Shown one piece after another: positions 18,979-28,839 of a DNA stretch of 64,000 nt. The position numbers and the translations under genes were made by a program. This DNA is from Kushneria aurantia DSM 21353 (GTDB taxonomy: Bacteria > Pseudomonadota > Gammaproteobacteria > Pseudomonadales > Halomonadaceae), in contig NZ_KB907872.1 of the NCBI RefSeq assembly GCF_000382245.1, forward strand, positions 1 through 64,000, written 5' to 3'. Position 1 is the stretch's first letter. The number at the start of each line of letters is the position of its first letter. The notes below the pieces were generated by a model, which did not search any database, was not told where the DNA came from, and saw nothing but the letters and a program-made list of their open reading frames with translations.

Positions 18979-19300
18979 ATGTTTCCTCCGGGTGCAAAAC
19001 GTGTCAGGTTGTGCACGACCGTAGGGTGTGTCCGCCGGGTTTTAGACTTTGGTATGAGTCAGGCGCGATCGGTTATGCAGAGGGCAGCATTACTCAGGCA
19101 TCGAGTAGTTTTTCGTATCCTCAGACTTTATAATGCGCTGGCTCATTTGCATTAAAAGAAACGGTTCGCTTCGCGGATCGCCGAATCATCCCATCTGATT
19201 GATCCTGAACCCCGGGGAGCCGCGGGCCGATTATCGGCATCCCGCGCGCAAAAACGCGCTTCCTGCACAACAGCATCAGATTCGACTACTGGGCGAGACT
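18979..19300 (+). promoter_or_regulatory. nqr operon upstream region with strong -10
   Basis: About 320 non-coding bases. A consensus TATAAT lies at 19129-19134 in CTTTATAATG; the matching -35 region (about 19106-19111, TAGTTT) is weak, suggesting activator help. This leaves a leader of about 160 bases before nqrA. The ribosome site is GGGCGAG at 19291-19297. Confidence 0.6.
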
Positions 19301-20662
19301 ATGATCGAAGTCAAACGAGGCCTGGATCTCCCCATCGCGGGTGTACCTTCTTCACAGCAGATCGATGACAGCCGGGCAGTGAAGCATGTCGCCGTGCTGG
19401 GGCCCGACTACATCGGTATGCGACCCACCATGGAAGTGAAGGAGGGGGACCGGGTATCGCTTGGCCAGCTGCTTTTCACCGACAAAAAGACCGAGGGCGT
19501 ACGTTACGTGGCGCCGGCAGCCGGTGAGGTTGTGGCCATCCACCGAGGCGAAAAGCGTCGTCTGCTGTCGGTGGTCATTCGCGTCGACGACACGCAGGAG
19601 CGTGACAGTGCCGCGCTCTTCGACCCGGTGGAGACCGCGCAGCTGGAAGGCCTCGAGCGCGACCATGTCGTCGAGCGGCTGGTGACCTCCGGGCTCTGGA
19701 CGGCGCTGCGCAAGCGCCCCTTTTCCCGCGTGCCGGCGCTTACCGAGCAGCCGCTCAATATCTTCGTCACCGCCATCGATACCCATCCGCTGAGTGCCGA
19801 CCCGGCATCGATTATCAGTGAGCGCAGCGACGACTTCGTTAACGGTCTGAAGGTGTTGAAGCGCCTCACCGAGGGCAAGGTCTACGTCTGCAAGGCGCCC
19901 GATGCCGAAATACCCGGTGGCGATGTCACCGGCGTGCAGCAGGAGAGCTTTGGCGGCGTACATCCGGCCGGGCTGCCGGGAACGCATATTCACTTTCTGT
20001 CGCCGGTGGGGATCAGTCGTCAGGTGTGGCACCTGGGCTATCAGGATGTCATGGCGATCGGCACGCTTTTCACCAGCGGCCGGCTCGATACGCGTAGAGT
20101 CGTGGCCGTTGGCGGCCCGGCGGCGGCCAACCCGCGACTAATGCGAACCCGCCTGGGCGCTAGTCTCGATGAGCTGCTGGAGGGCGAGATCGGTACCGAT
20201 AGCGAGGTTCGGGTTATCTCCGGTTCGGTATTCGGCGGCTCTACCGCCAGCGGTGCCACGGCCTATCTGGGGCGCTATCACAACCAGCTGTCGCTGCTCG
20301 AGGAGGGCCGCAAGCGGGCGCTGTTCGGCTGGCTGTCGCTGGGACTGGATCGTCACTCGAGCACCGGCATCTATCTGTCGCGTATCACCAAACCGGCTTC
20401 ATTTCGGCCCAATACCAGTACCAACGGCTCCGAGCGTGCCATGGTGCCGATCGGTGCCTATGAGCAGATCATGCCGCTGGACATTCTACCGACCCAGCTG
20501 TTGCGTTCGCTGATTGTCGGCGATATCGAAGTGGCGATGCAGCTTGGCTGCCTCGAACTCGACGAGGAAGATCTGGCGCTTTGTACCTATGTCTGCCCGG
20601 GCAAATACGAGTACGGCCCGATTCTGCGTGACAACCTGACAACCATCGAAAAAGAGGTCTGA
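19301..20662 (+). CDS. nqrA: Na+-translocating NADH:quinone reductase subunit A
   Basis: A 453-residue cytoplasmic-side subunit of the sodium-pumping NADH dehydrogenase. Family features: [19 protein letters not shown] start, [31 protein letters not shown] (RnfC/NqrA N-terminal barrel), [15 protein letters not shown] and the acidic end [21 protein letters not shown]. It carries no redox cofactor itself. The frame is open further upstream, but the ATG at 19301 with GGGCGAG before it gives the usual length. The stop overlaps nqrB (TGATG). It is the first gene of the operon. Confidence 0.97.
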   Translation: MIEVKRGLDLPIAGVPSSQQIDDSRAVKHVAVLGPDYIGMRPTMEVKEGDRVSLGQLLFTDKKTEGVRYVAPAAGEVVAIHRGEKRRLLSVVIRVDDTQERDSAALFDPVETAQLEGLERDHVVERLVTSGLWTALRKRPFSRVPALTEQPLNIFVTAIDTHPLSADPASIISERSDDFVNGLKVLKRLTEGKVYVCKAPDAEIPGGDVTGVQQESFGGVHPAGLPGTHIHFLSPVGISRQVWHLGYQDVMAIGTLFTSGRLDTRRVVAVGGPAAANPRLMRTRLGASLDELLEGEIGTDSEVRVISGSVFGGSTASGATAYLGRYHNQLSLLEEGRKRALFGWLSLGLDRHSSTGIYLSRITKPASFRPNTSTNGSERAMVPIGAYEQIMPLDILPTQLLRSLIVGDIEVAMQLGCLELDEEDLALCTYVCPGKYEYGPILRDNLTTIEKEV

Positions 20663-21891
20663 TGATGGGGATCCGTCAACTCCTCGACAAGGCTGAACCG
20701 CACTTTCACAAGGGTGGTCAATACGAGCGCTTTTATGCACTCTATGAAGCGGTCGATACCATCTTTTATACGCCGCCCTCGGTGACCAGTGCCACCTCTC
20801 ACGTTCGTGATGGCATCGATCTCAAACGGGTGATGATTACGGTCTGGCTGTTCACTTTTCCGGCGATGTTCTTCGGCATGTATAACGTTGGCCTGCAGGC
20901 CAACGTGGCGATCGCCCAGGGCTTCGGCGACATGGGCGGCTGGCGTGAAGCGATCGTGATGGCGCTGGCCGGTGGACACAATCCGGAAAGCATCTGGGCC
21001 AATTTCATACTGGGCGCCACCTGGTTTGTGCCGATATACGCGGTGACCTTCATTGTCGGCGGTTTCTGGGAGGTGCTGTTCGCCATCCGCCGCGGCCACG
21101 AGGTCAACGAGGGCTTTTTTGTCACCTCGGTGCTGTTCGCGCTCATTCTGCCGGCTACCGTGCCGCTGTGGCAGGTGGCATTGGGGATTACCTTTGGTGT
21201 GGTAATCGGCAAGGAGGTGTTCGGCGGCACCGGCAAGAACTTCCTCAACCCGGCACTGACCGGCCGCGCCTTCCTCTATTTTGCCTATCCGGCGCAGCTC
21301 TCCGGCGACAGCGTCTGGGTGCCGGCGGACGGTTATAGTGGCGCCACTGCGCTCTCTACCGCCGCTCAGGGGGGCGTCGATCAACTGGTCCAGCAAACGC
21401 CCTGGATCAACGCCTTTCTCGGCTTCATTCAGGGTAGCGTGGGGGAGACGTCGACGCTTTTGATCCTGCTCGCCGGGGTCGCACTGATCTGGACCCGGAT
21501 CGCCTCCTGGCGCATCATCGCCGGGGTGTTCGTCGGCATGGTGGTTACCTCGACGCTGTTCAATCTGATCGGCTCCGATACCAATCCGATGTTCGCCCTG
21601 CCGTGGTACTGGCATCTGGCGATCGGCGGTTTTGCCTTCGGCATGGTGTTCATGGCCACCGACCCCGTATCGGCCTCGATGACCAACACCGGCAAGCTGA
21701 TCTTCGGCGCGCTGATCGGTTTCATGACGGTGCTGATCCGGGTCGCCAACCCCGCCTTCCCGGAAGGCATCATGCTGGCAATTCTGTTTGCCAACCTGTT
21801 TGCGCCCCTGATCGACCACTTCGTGGTGCAGGCCAATATCAAAAGACGGCAGAAGCGTCTGATGCCGTCGCGGGATGAGGAGGTCGCCTGA
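20662..21891 (+). CDS. nqrB: Na+-translocating NADH:quinone reductase subunit B
   Basis: A 409-residue membrane subunit with about ten helices that takes part in sodium translocation and binds riboflavin and a covalent FMN. The flavinylation motif is YSGATAL with Thr229 as the FMN-attachment residue. The N-terminal [25 protein letters not shown] is the conserved cytoplasmic arm. Covalent FMN transfer needs ApbE, whose gene is not in this locus. ATG 20662 overlaps the nqrA stop; a second ATG at 20665 is equally possible. Confidence 0.97.
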   Translation: MMGIRQLLDKAEPHFHKGGQYERFYALYEAVDTIFYTPPSVTSATSHVRDGIDLKRVMITVWLFTFPAMFFGMYNVGLQANVAIAQGFGDMGGWREAIVMALAGGHNPESIWANFILGATWFVPIYAVTFIVGGFWEVLFAIRRGHEVNEGFFVTSVLFALILPATVPLWQVALGITFGVVIGKEVFGGTGKNFLNPALTGRAFLYFAYPAQLSGDSVWVPADGYSGATALSTAAQGGVDQLVQQTPWINAFLGFIQGSVGETSTLLILLAGVALIWTRIASWRIIAGVFVGMVVTSTLFNLIGSDTNPMFALPWYWHLAIGGFAFGMVFMATDPVSASMTNTGKLIFGALIGFMTVLIRVANPAFPEGIMLAILFANLFAPLIDHFVVQANIKRRQKRLMPSRDEEVA

Positions 21892-22670
21892 TGGCTGCCA
21901 ACAACTCCACCAGAAAAACCATCATCGTTGCACTATCGCTTTGCGTAGTGTGCTCGGTGGTGGTTTCCACCGCTGCGGTGGCGTTGCGGCCCATTCAGCA
22001 GCAGAACCAGGAGCTGGACCGCAAAACCAACATTTTGCAGGTGGCCAATCTGCTGCAGCCGGGCCAGAGCATTGCCCAGCAGTTCAGCGAGATCACTCCG
22101 CGAGTGGTCAATCTGGAAACCGGCGAATACGCTGACAATGTCAATCCTGACACCTACAATCAGCTTGCCGCCGCTCAGGATCCGGCGCAGTCGCGTACTC
22201 TCAGCGGTGCCGATCCCGCCGGGCTGGGGCGCCTCGAGAACTATGCCACGGTCTATCTGGTTGGCGATCCCGAAAACCCTGACGAGATCATTCTGCCGGT
22301 GCGCGGCCAGGGGTTGTGGTCGCTGATGCTGGGTTATCTGGCGCTGGAGGGTGATGGCAACACCGTGGTGGGGCTTTCCTACTACTCTCAGGGAGAGACG
22401 CCGGGGCTCGGCGGCGAGGTCGACAATCCGCGCTGGAAGGCGCAGTGGCCCGGCAAGGAGATCTATCCGCCGGGCAGCATGGATCCCGCCATTCGGCTGG
22501 TCAAGGGTGGCGTCAGCAGCAGCACGCCGGATGCCGAATACAAGGTGGACGCGCTCTCGGGTGCTACCCTGACCAGTAATGGCGTTACCAACATGCTGCA
22601 GTTCTGGATGGGCGAACGAGGCTTCGCCAACTATCTGGCACGCTTTCGTGACACTTCGCAGGGGGCCTGA
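21891..22670 (+). CDS. nqrC: Na+-translocating NADH:quinone reductase subunit C
   Basis: A 259-residue subunit with one N-terminal helix ([22 protein letters not shown]) and a large periplasmic FMN-binding domain. The covalent FMN threonine is Thr226 in [21 protein letters not shown] is the other conserved stretch. It passes electrons between the iron centre of NqrD/E and NqrB. ATG overlaps the nqrB stop (TGATG). Confidence 0.97.
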   Translation: MAANNSTRKTIIVALSLCVVCSVVVSTAAVALRPIQQQNQELDRKTNILQVANLLQPGQSIAQQFSEITPRVVNLETGEYADNVNPDTYNQLAAAQDPAQSRTLSGADPAGLGRLENYATVYLVGDPENPDEIILPVRGQGLWSLMLGYLALEGDGNTVVGLSYYSQGETPGLGGEVDNPRWKAQWPGKEIYPPGSMDPAIRLVKGGVSSSTPDAEYKVDALSGATLTSNGVTNMLQFWMGERGFANYLARFRDTSQGA

Positions 22671-22672
22671 TC

Positions 22673-23347
22673 ATGGCTAAAACAGATACCGCCGGACGGT
22701 TGCTGACAACGCCGATTTTCAAGAACAACCCCATCGCACTGCAGATACTGGGCATCTGCAGTGCGCTGGCGGTTACCAACTCGATGCAGACCTCGCTGGT
22801 CATGGGGCTGGCGGTCATTGTGGTGACGGCATTTTCCAACATGTTCGTATCGCTGATTCGTCACCACATTCCCTCGTCGATTCGCATCATCGTGCAGATG
22901 ACCATCATCGCGTCGCTGGTGATCGTGGTCGATCAGGTGCTGCGTGCCTTTGCCTATGGTCTGTCGCAGCAGCTGTCGGTATTCGTGGGACTGATCATCA
23001 CCAACTGTATCGTGATGGGGCGTGCCGAAGCCTACGCGATGCAGAATGGCCCGGCGATGAGTTTCCTTGACGGCATCGGTAACGGTCTCGGCTATGCCTT
23101 CATTCTGCTGGCGGTCGGCTTCTTCCGCGAACTGCTGGGCTCGGGGTCGGTGTTCGGCTTCACTGTTCTGCCGACCGTCAACGATGGCGGCTGGTATGTG
23201 CCCAACGGCCTGATGCTGCTGCCGCCTTCGGCGTTTTTCGTCATTGGCCTGCTGATCTGGGCAATTCGCAGCTTCAATCCCGAGCAGGTCGAGAAAAACG
23301 AGTTCAACATCACGACCAATACCAAGACGACCACGGAGGCGGCCTGA
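22673..23347 (+). CDS. nqrD: Na+-translocating NADH:quinone reductase subunit D
   Basis: A 224-residue, six-helix membrane protein that pairs with NqrE. The two half-membrane-helix cysteines that ligate the intramembrane iron centre are visible: Cys29 in [14 protein letters not shown] and the one in [15 protein letters not shown]. Both agree with family positions. It begins 3 bases after nqrC; the stop overlaps nqrE. Confidence 0.97.
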   Translation: MAKTDTAGRLLTTPIFKNNPIALQILGICSALAVTNSMQTSLVMGLAVIVVTAFSNMFVSLIRHHIPSSIRIIVQMTIIASLVIVVDQVLRAFAYGLSQQLSVFVGLIITNCIVMGRAEAYAMQNGPAMSFLDGIGNGLGYAFILLAVGFFRELLGSGSVFGFTVLPTVNDGGWYVPNGLMLLPPSAFFVIGLLIWAIRSFNPEQVEKNEFNITTNTKTTTEAA

Positions 23348-23967
23348 TGTTTGAGCACTATCTGAGCCTGTTCATCAAGGCGGTCTTTGTCGAGAATATG
23401 GCGCTGGCCTTCTTTCTCGGCATGTGCACCTTCCTTGCCGTCTCCAAGAAGGTCGCCTCATCGATCGGTCTGGGGGTGGCGGTTATCGTGGTGCTGACCA
23501 TCACGGTGCCGGCCAACAACCTGATCCTCAACTATCTGCTACAGCAGGGCGCACTGAGCTGGACGGGTATCGAAGGCGCGGAAAATATCGATCTCTCCTT
23601 TCTCGGTCTTCTGAGCTACATCGCCGTTATCGCCGCCATCGTGCAGATTCTGGAGATGTTTCTCGATCGTTTCGTGCCGGCGCTCTATAACACTCTGGGC
23701 GTTTATCTGCCGTTGATCACGGTCAACTGCGCCATCCTCGGGGCGGCGCTGTTCATGGTGCAGCGCGACTACGCCTTTGGTGAATCGGTGATCTATGGCT
23801 TTGGTGCCGGTGTCGGCTGGGCGCTGGCGATCGCGGCGCTGGCCGGTATTCGCGAGAAGCTCAAGTACAGCGATGTACCGGCCGGCCTGCAGGGGCTGGG
23901 CATTACCTTCGTGACCGTGGGTCTGATGTCGCTGGGTTTCATGTCGTTTTCCGGCGTGCAGCTGTAA
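23347..23967 (+). CDS. nqrE: Na+-translocating NADH:quinone reductase subunit E
   Basis: A 206-residue, six-helix membrane protein homologous to NqrD in inverted topology. Iron-ligand cysteines are Cys27 ([14 protein letters not shown]) and the one in [19 protein letters not shown] overlaps the nqrD stop (TGATG), so nqrA to nqrE are tightly coupled. Confidence 0.97.
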   Translation: MFEHYLSLFIKAVFVENMALAFFLGMCTFLAVSKKVASSIGLGVAVIVVLTITVPANNLILNYLLQQGALSWTGIEGAENIDLSFLGLLSYIAVIAAIVQILEMFLDRFVPALYNTLGVYLPLITVNCAILGAALFMVQRDYAFGESVIYGFGAGVGWALAIAALAGIREKLKYSDVPAGLQGLGITFVTVGLMSLGFMSFSGVQL

Positions 23968-23999
23968 GCGGCGGTAGTTGACGGGCAAGGAATCAAGTC

Positions 24000-25232
24000 A
24001 TGGTAGATACATCTGTCATTCTGCTCGGCGTTGTGATGTTCACGCTGATCATTCTCGCGCTGGTAGGCATTATTTTGACGGCACGCAGCCGCCTGGTCAG
24101 CAGTGGCGACGTGACCATCGAGATCAACGGTGATCCGGAAAGCACCATCACCACCCAGGCGGGTGGCAAGCTGTTGCAGACGCTGGCCGGTAACGGCATC
24201 TTTCTCTCCTCCGCCTGCGGCGGCGGCGGCTCCTGTGCTCAGTGCAAGTGCCGCGTGCAGGACGGCGGCGGGTCTATTCTGGCTACCGAAGAGAGCCATT
24301 TCACCATGCGTGAAAAGAAGGAGGGGTGGCGCCTCTCCTGTCAGGTGCCGGTCAAGCAGGATATGAAGATCGAGGTGCCGGAGGATGTCTTCGGGGTCAA
24401 AAAGTGGGAGTGCGAGGTGGTCGATAACGACAACGTCGCGACCTTCATCAAGGAGTTGACCCTGCGTCTGCCCGAAGGCGAGAACGTTGCCTTCCGCGCC
24501 GGCGGCTACATGCAGCTGGAAGCGCCGGCCTACGATATCAACTTCAGCGATTTCGAGATCGCCGAGGAGTATCGCGGCGACTGGGATAAATTCGGCCTGT
24601 TCAATCTGCGCGCCAAAACCACCGAACCGGTGATACGCGCCTATTCGATGGCCAACTACCCTGAAGAAAAGGGCATTCTCAAGTTCAATATCCGTATTGC
24701 TACGCCGCCGCCCAAATCCGAGCATCCTCCCGGCCTGATGTCGAGCTGGGTGTTTGGCCTCAAGCCGGGCGACAAGGTAACAGTCTATGGGCCCTTCGGT
24801 GAGTTCTTCGCCAAAGAAACCGATGCCGAGATGATCTTCATCGGCGGTGGTGCCGGCATGGCGCCGATGCGCAGTCACATCTTCGACCAGCTCAAGCGTC
24901 TGGGGTCGGAGCGCAGGATCTCCTTCTGGTACGGCGCTCGCTCGATGCGCGAGTCGTTCTACAACGACGAGTACGACAGGCTCGAGGAGGACAATCCCAA
25001 CTTCGAGTGGCATCTGGCGCTCTCCGACCCCCAGCCCGAGGACAACTGGACCGGCAAGACCGGCTTCATTCACAACGTCCTCTATGAAAACTATCTCAAG
25101 GATCACCCGGCACCGGAGGACTGCGAGTACTACATGTGTGGTCCGCCGATGATGAACGCCGCTGTGGTCAAGATGCTCACCGACATGGGCGTCGAGCCGG
25201 AAAACATCATGCTCGACGATTTCGGCGGCTGA
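24000..25232 (+). CDS. nqrF: Na+-translocating NADH:quinone reductase subunit F
   Basis: The 410-residue NADH-oxidising subunit. One N-terminal helix ([21 protein letters not shown]), a plant-type 2Fe-2S domain with Cys73, Cys79, Cys82 and Cys114, an FAD domain (RAYSMANYP) and an NADH domain ([19 protein letters not shown]). It transfers electrons from NADH through FAD and 2Fe-2S to NqrD/E. AAGGAATCAAGTC precedes the ATG at 24000. It is 32 bases after nqrE. Confidence 0.98.
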   Translation: MVDTSVILLGVVMFTLIILALVGIILTARSRLVSSGDVTIEINGDPESTITTQAGGKLLQTLAGNGIFLSSACGGGGSCAQCKCRVQDGGGSILATEESHFTMREKKEGWRLSCQVPVKQDMKIEVPEDVFGVKKWECEVVDNDNVATFIKELTLRLPEGENVAFRAGGYMQLEAPAYDINFSDFEIAEEYRGDWDKFGLFNLRAKTTEPVIRAYSMANYPEEKGILKFNIRIATPPPKSEHPPGLMSSWVFGLKPGDKVTVYGPFGEFFAKETDAEMIFIGGGAGMAPMRSHIFDQLKRLGSERRISFWYGARSMRESFYNDEYDRLEEDNPNFEWHLALSDPQPEDNWTGKTGFIHNVLYENYLKDHPAPEDCEYYMCGPPMMNAAVVKMLTDMGVEPENIMLDDFGG

Positions 25233-25346
25233 CAGATCGATCGGGCCGGAGCCATGCTCCGGCCCTTCTGTTTGGACCGGCCGAACGAGTGCGACCTGTC
25301 GCGCGGCGGTTTAAAATGGAGACAGCGTGAACAACGGGAGGCGATC

Positions 25347-25610
25347 ATGTTGATATGGCTATTGGTACTGGGCTTTATGCTGCTGCTGGTAGCCGCCATG
25401 TCGGTGGGCGTACTGATGGGGCGCAAACCGATCAGCGGCTCCTGTGGCGGACTCAACAAGCTGGGCCTGAAAGAGGGCTGCGACATCTGCGGCGGCAAGG
25501 ATGAGGTATGCGAAGAGCGCCAGCGCCGCGAGCGCCGCAACGACGTGTTTGATGCCGCCATGGCGGTTGACGCCGGGCGCCCCCGCGGAGCCGTCAACAG
25601 AGCGGAGTGA
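25347..25610 (+). CDS. nqrM: Na+-NQR maturation factor NqrM (DUF539)
   Basis: An 87-residue protein with one membrane helix (LIWLLVLGFMLLLVAAMSVGVLMG) and conserved cysteines in GSCGGLNKLGLKEGCDICGG, the NqrM signature. It is required to deliver iron to the NqrD/E centre. GGGAGG at 25336-25341 fixes the ATG at 25347; an upstream in-frame start at 25254 is not supported. In P. aeruginosa apbE lies between nqrF and nqrM; here only 114 non-coding bases do. Confidence 0.95.
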   Translation: MLIWLLVLGFMLLLVAAMSVGVLMGRKPISGSCGGLNKLGLKEGCDICGGKDEVCEERQRRERRNDVFDAAMAVDAGRPRGAVNRAE

Positions 25611-25619
25611 AGCAGGTCG

Positions 25620-27011
25620 ATGTCGAACTACCATTACGATGTACTGGTGCTGGGGGCGGGCCCGGCGGGCGAGAGCGCCGCGATCAACGCCGCCAAGCGC
25701 GACCGCCGGGTGGCTATGGTCGAAATGCAGACTTCGGTGGGGGGTAACTGCACCCACCGCGGCACCATTCCCTCCAAGACGCTGCGACACGCCGTCAAGC
25801 AGCTGGTGCAGTTCAATCAGAATGCGCTCTTCAGTGACCCGGGAACCTCTCATCGCATCTCCTTTCCGCGACTTCTCGAGCGCTCGCGGCGAGTGATCGA
25901 GCAGCAGGTGGCGATGCGAACGCGCTTTTATGCCCGTAACCGCATTGATCTCTATTTTGGCACTGCGGCGTTTCATGATGCTCATACCGTCGAGGTGCGC
26001 GACAACCATGGTGCCGTAGAGACGATCTCTGCCGAGGATATCGTCATTGCGACCGGCTCGCGTCCCTACCGGCCGGCGGACGTCAACTTTCGCCATCCGC
26101 GTATCTACTGTTCGGACACCATTCTCGGGCTGAGCCATACGCCACGGCGCATTATCATCTACGGTGCCGGGGTGATCGGCTGTGAATACGCCTCGATATT
26201 TTCCGGGCTGGGGGTCAAGGTCGATCTGATCGACAACCGCGACCGGCTGCTGTCGTTTCTGGATGACGAGATCAGTGACGCGCTCTCCTACCATCTGCGC
26301 AACGGCGGTGTGCAGATTCGCCATAACGAGGAGTATGAGCGCGTCGAGGGCGACGAAGAGGGCGTCAATCTGTATCTCAGGTCCGGCAAGCGGATGCGCG
26401 CCGAGGCCTTCATGTGGGCCAACGGCCGTACCGGCAATACCGATGCCCTGCAGCTGGAAAATGCCGGGCTCGAGGCCAATTCCCGCGGTCAACTACAGGT
26501 CGACGAAAACTACTGCACCAGGGTGTCGAATATTCATGCGGCGGGCGATGTGATCGGCTGGCCCAGTCTTGCCAGCGCCGCCTATGACCAGGGGCGCTCG
26601 GCCTCCGGTAGCGCGCTCGATGAGGCGAGCCGCTACGTCAACGATATTCCTACCGGTATCTATACCATCCCGGAGATCAGCTCGCTGGGCAAAAACGAGC
26701 GTGAACTGACCCGGTCGCGTGTTCCCTACGAAGTGGGGCGGGCCTTTTTCAAGGATACCGCCCGGGCGCAGATCACCGGTGACACGGTGGGCATGCTCAA
26801 GATTCTGTTCGACCCCCGTACATTGAAGATTTACGGCATCCACTGTTTCGGCGATCAGGCTTCCGAAATTCTTCACATCGGTCAGGCGATCATGAATCAG
26901 CCAGGGGAGGCCAACAGCCTCGACTACTTCGTCAATACCACCTTCAACTATCCCACCATGGCGGAAGCCTACCGCATCGCCGCCTGGAACGGTCTCAACC
27001 GCCTCGGCTGA
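25620..27011 (+). CDS. sthA: Soluble pyridine nucleotide transhydrogenase
   Basis: A 463-residue cytosolic flavoprotein that moves electrons from NADPH to NAD+. FAD motif [17 protein letters not shown] at the N-terminus, [17 protein letters not shown] (the redox-active disulfide of related enzymes is absent, with Thr in place of a second Cys, as is typical of SthA), the NAD(P) motif [19 protein letters not shown] and the C-terminal dimer domain. It starts 9 bases after nqrM and is probably cotranscribed, linking NADPH balance to the NADH-driven sodium pump. Confidence 0.97.
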   Translation: MSNYHYDVLVLGAGPAGESAAINAAKRDRRVAMVEMQTSVGGNCTHRGTIPSKTLRHAVKQLVQFNQNALFSDPGTSHRISFPRLLERSRRVIEQQVAMRTRFYARNRIDLYFGTAAFHDAHTVEVRDNHGAVETISAEDIVIATGSRPYRPADVNFRHPRIYCSDTILGLSHTPRRIIIYGAGVIGCEYASIFSGLGVKVDLIDNRDRLLSFLDDEISDALSYHLRNGGVQIRHNEEYERVEGDEEGVNLYLRSGKRMRAEAFMWANGRTGNTDALQLENAGLEANSRGQLQVDENYCTRVSNIHAAGDVIGWPSLASAAYDQGRSASGSALDEASRYVNDIPTGIYTIPEISSLGKNERELTRSRVPYEVGRAFFKDTARAQITGDTVGMLKILFDPRTLKIYGIHCFGDQASEILHIGQAIMNQPGEANSLDYFVNTTFNYPTMAEAYRIAAWNGLNRLG

Positions 27012-27021
27012 GAGCTCCCGG

Positions 27022-27054
27022 CCACGCCTGCCAAAGGCGTGGTCTAATCGTTTT
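27022..27054 (+). terminator. Possible terminator after sthA
   Basis: An 8-bp perfect stem CCACGCCT/AGGCGTGG (27022-27029, 27035-27042) is followed by TCTAATCG and then TTTT at 27051-27054. The T-run is displaced by 8 bases, so strength is doubtful. It overlaps the last bases of the converging YrhK-like gene. Confidence 0.45.
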
Positions 27055-27814
27055 GTTGCTCGATATCCAGCGCCAGCTTGTTCAGCAGCCAGCGGCTGAG
27101 CCGGTTGGGACGTACGGCAGCGGGCAGCGCGTTCATCATATAGAGCCGCCAGAACATGAAGATGCCGCCGAACAGGAAGAGAATGCTGGCGGCGATGAAC
27201 TGACCGACCGCCAGACGAAATACTTCGTCGCTGGTGTGCTGGCTGTCGAAGTGCATCAAATAGGGAATCGTCGCGACCAGAAACAGCGTCGAGCCGATCA
27301 GAAAGGTCACCAGCGTCAGGTTGAACAGCACCATGCTGATACCGGTCGGCGATTTGACCAGCTGCGGCAGATTGAGAAAGGCCCCCACAAGAAACAGCAC
27401 CGAACCGATGATGAAGCACCAGGCGCCAAGCGCGTCCCAACCCCAGCCGGGGAGAAAATAGAGGCTGCCGAGCGCGAAGAGTACGCTGGCGACGAAGTAG
27501 CTGGTGACGGCCACCAGTTCGCCTACGCCGCTGAGGCCGAGATGGTGGTGGTGGTACCAGTAGCGCAGCGTCTCGTACAGATCATGGGTGGTAACCAATA
27601 GATAGCAGAGCGAAGCGGCGAAAAACAGCCAGGCGGCGAGCGCGTGAAACGCCGACAGCGAGGGCAGGAAAAGCACGCTGGCGAGAATGAACCCAAGGCC
27701 GCCCAGCATATAGGTGCGGGCATTGAAGGTTTCCCAACGACTGTGTGCGTTACGATCATCGGCACTGCTGGTGGGACTGTACATGCGTCGACGGCTGGCA
27801 ACCATGTGGGGCAT
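27044..27814 (-). CDS. YrhK-like integral membrane protein with three repeated units
   Basis: A 256-residue protein with six hydrophobic helices arranged as three copies of a two-helix unit, at about residues 33-85, 103-155 and 165-228. Each has GS-(V/L/T)-LFL-type helices: LGFILASVLFLPSLSAFHAL, SVLFALGSLYFLP and LIGSTLFLVATIPYL. The unit resembles the YrhK domain (PF14145). The N-terminus is polar and basic (MPHMVASRRRMYSP). GAGGAGT seven bases upstream supports the ATG at 27814. No transport or enzyme motif is seen; function unknown. Confidence 0.75.
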   Translation of the reverse strand: MPHMVASRRRMYSPTSSADDRNAHSRWETFNARTYMLGGLGFILASVLFLPSLSAFHALAAWLFFAASLCYLLVTTHDLYETLRYWYHHHHLGLSGVGELVAVTSYFVASVLFALGSLYFLPGWGWDALGAWCFIIGSVLFLVGAFLNLPQLVKSPTGISMVLFNLTLVTFLIGSTLFLVATIPYLMHFDSQHTSDEVFRLAVGQFIAASILFLFGGIFMFWRLYMMNALPAAVRPNRLSRWLLNKLALDIEQQND

Positions 27815-27864
27815 AGTGCGACTCCTCGCGTTGCCGGGTGAAGAAAGGGGAGTGGTGGGGCAGT

Positions 27865-28725
27865 TTACTGTCGATAACGATAGACCCGCAGCGAGGGAAT
27901 AAAGGGCTCGCTCTCCAGCTTCGAGTCGCCGCGCAGGGCGCGACTGCGCTTTTCCGGCGGCTGCGCCGGCGGTTGATTGAGCTGTGGCAGGCGAGCGTCG
28001 TCATGCGGCACGAACAGCGGCAGGGCGATGTTCAGTGCGCGTCGTTCGCGGCCATCCTCGAGCGGCTCGCGATAAAACAAATTGGCCCGCATCAGCGGCG
28101 CCTGACGCTGTACCTGGGCCAGCATCTCGCCATCCGGCAGTCCCGCCAGCTGGCGATACTGCAGCTGAATATGCGCCGCCTGATTGTCCAGCGCGGCGAG
28201 TTTTTCCGCCACCTCGGCAACGCTGAGGCGTTTGATGGAACGACCGCTCGAGTACCAGGCGAGCCGTACCCGGGCCACCGGCGCCTCGGCCAGCGGCAGG
28301 TGGCGCCAGCACTGCTTGAGATGCAGCCGCGCCATGCCACCGCTGCGCAGGTGATCGTGCAGCTCGGGGTGGCGAAACGGCAGCGTCGCCTTGATATCCG
28401 CGATCATGCGCGGGTAGTGCTTGCGGATGCGCCCAAGCTGTTCAGCGAAAATCTCCTTGCAGCGATTCACGGCCTGCGCCTGCGCCATCAGGGTTTCGTC
28501 GGCGGCCACCACGCCCACCCAGTCGCGAGTGGCGCGGCCGTCCTGGCCATCCTGATACCAGAAATCGGTCAGTGCCCGTGACAGCCAGTCGAAGCTCGCC
28601 TCGCCGTTGAAAGCCCACATTGCGGGCCGCTGGTGTCGTGCCAGGGCAATCAATGCCTCGCTTTCCTCGACAAGTGCATCGAAGGTCTGCTCCAGTTCGG
28701 CCAGCCAGCGGTACTGTGGTTCCAT
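27865..28725 (-). CDS. tus: Tus-family DNA replication terminus site-binding protein
   Basis: A 286-residue protein that I align to E. coli Tus (309 residues). Best matches: RLAWYSSGRSIKRLSVAEV (residues 154-172) with the Tus segment RFGWANKHIIKNLHRDEV, including the DNA-contacting basic helix; FYREPLEDGRERRALNIALP (218-236) with the interdomain strand; and the C-terminal EPFIPSLRVYRY. Tus bound at Ter sites stops replication forks from one side by blocking DnaB. Known mainly from Enterobacterales, with annotated homologues in Halomonadaceae as I recall. No convincing Ter site (core GTTGTAAC) was found near its promoter, unlike the autoregulated E. coli gene. Confidence 0.8.
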   Translation of the reverse strand: MEPQYRWLAELEQTFDALVEESEALIALARHQRPAMWAFNGEASFDWLSRALTDFWYQDGQDGRATRDWVGVVAADETLMAQAQAVNRCKEIFAEQLGRIRKHYPRMIADIKATLPFRHPELHDHLRSGGMARLHLKQCWRHLPLAEAPVARVRLAWYSSGRSIKRLSVAEVAEKLAALDNQAAHIQLQYRQLAGLPDGEMLAQVQRQAPLMRANLFYREPLEDGRERRALNIALPLFVPHDDARLPQLNQPPAQPPEKRSRALRGDSKLESEPFIPSLRVYRYRQ

Positions 28726-28839
28726 GCCCCCTCCAAATATACCGTTATCCTGGCAGTTTAAGCGCAGCGGCAGGTTGCCGCCAGTGCGTTGTGCAGGCTG
28801 GCGACGGCATCCTGATCCATGTCGTTGATCACTGCGCTT

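Noticed and set aside
28726-28839. Ter site near tus
   Set aside because: Only partial matches such as GTTGTGCAG exist; the GTTGTAACTA core is absent. GTTGTAG strings elsewhere (18461, 53146) lie in other contexts and also lack the core.
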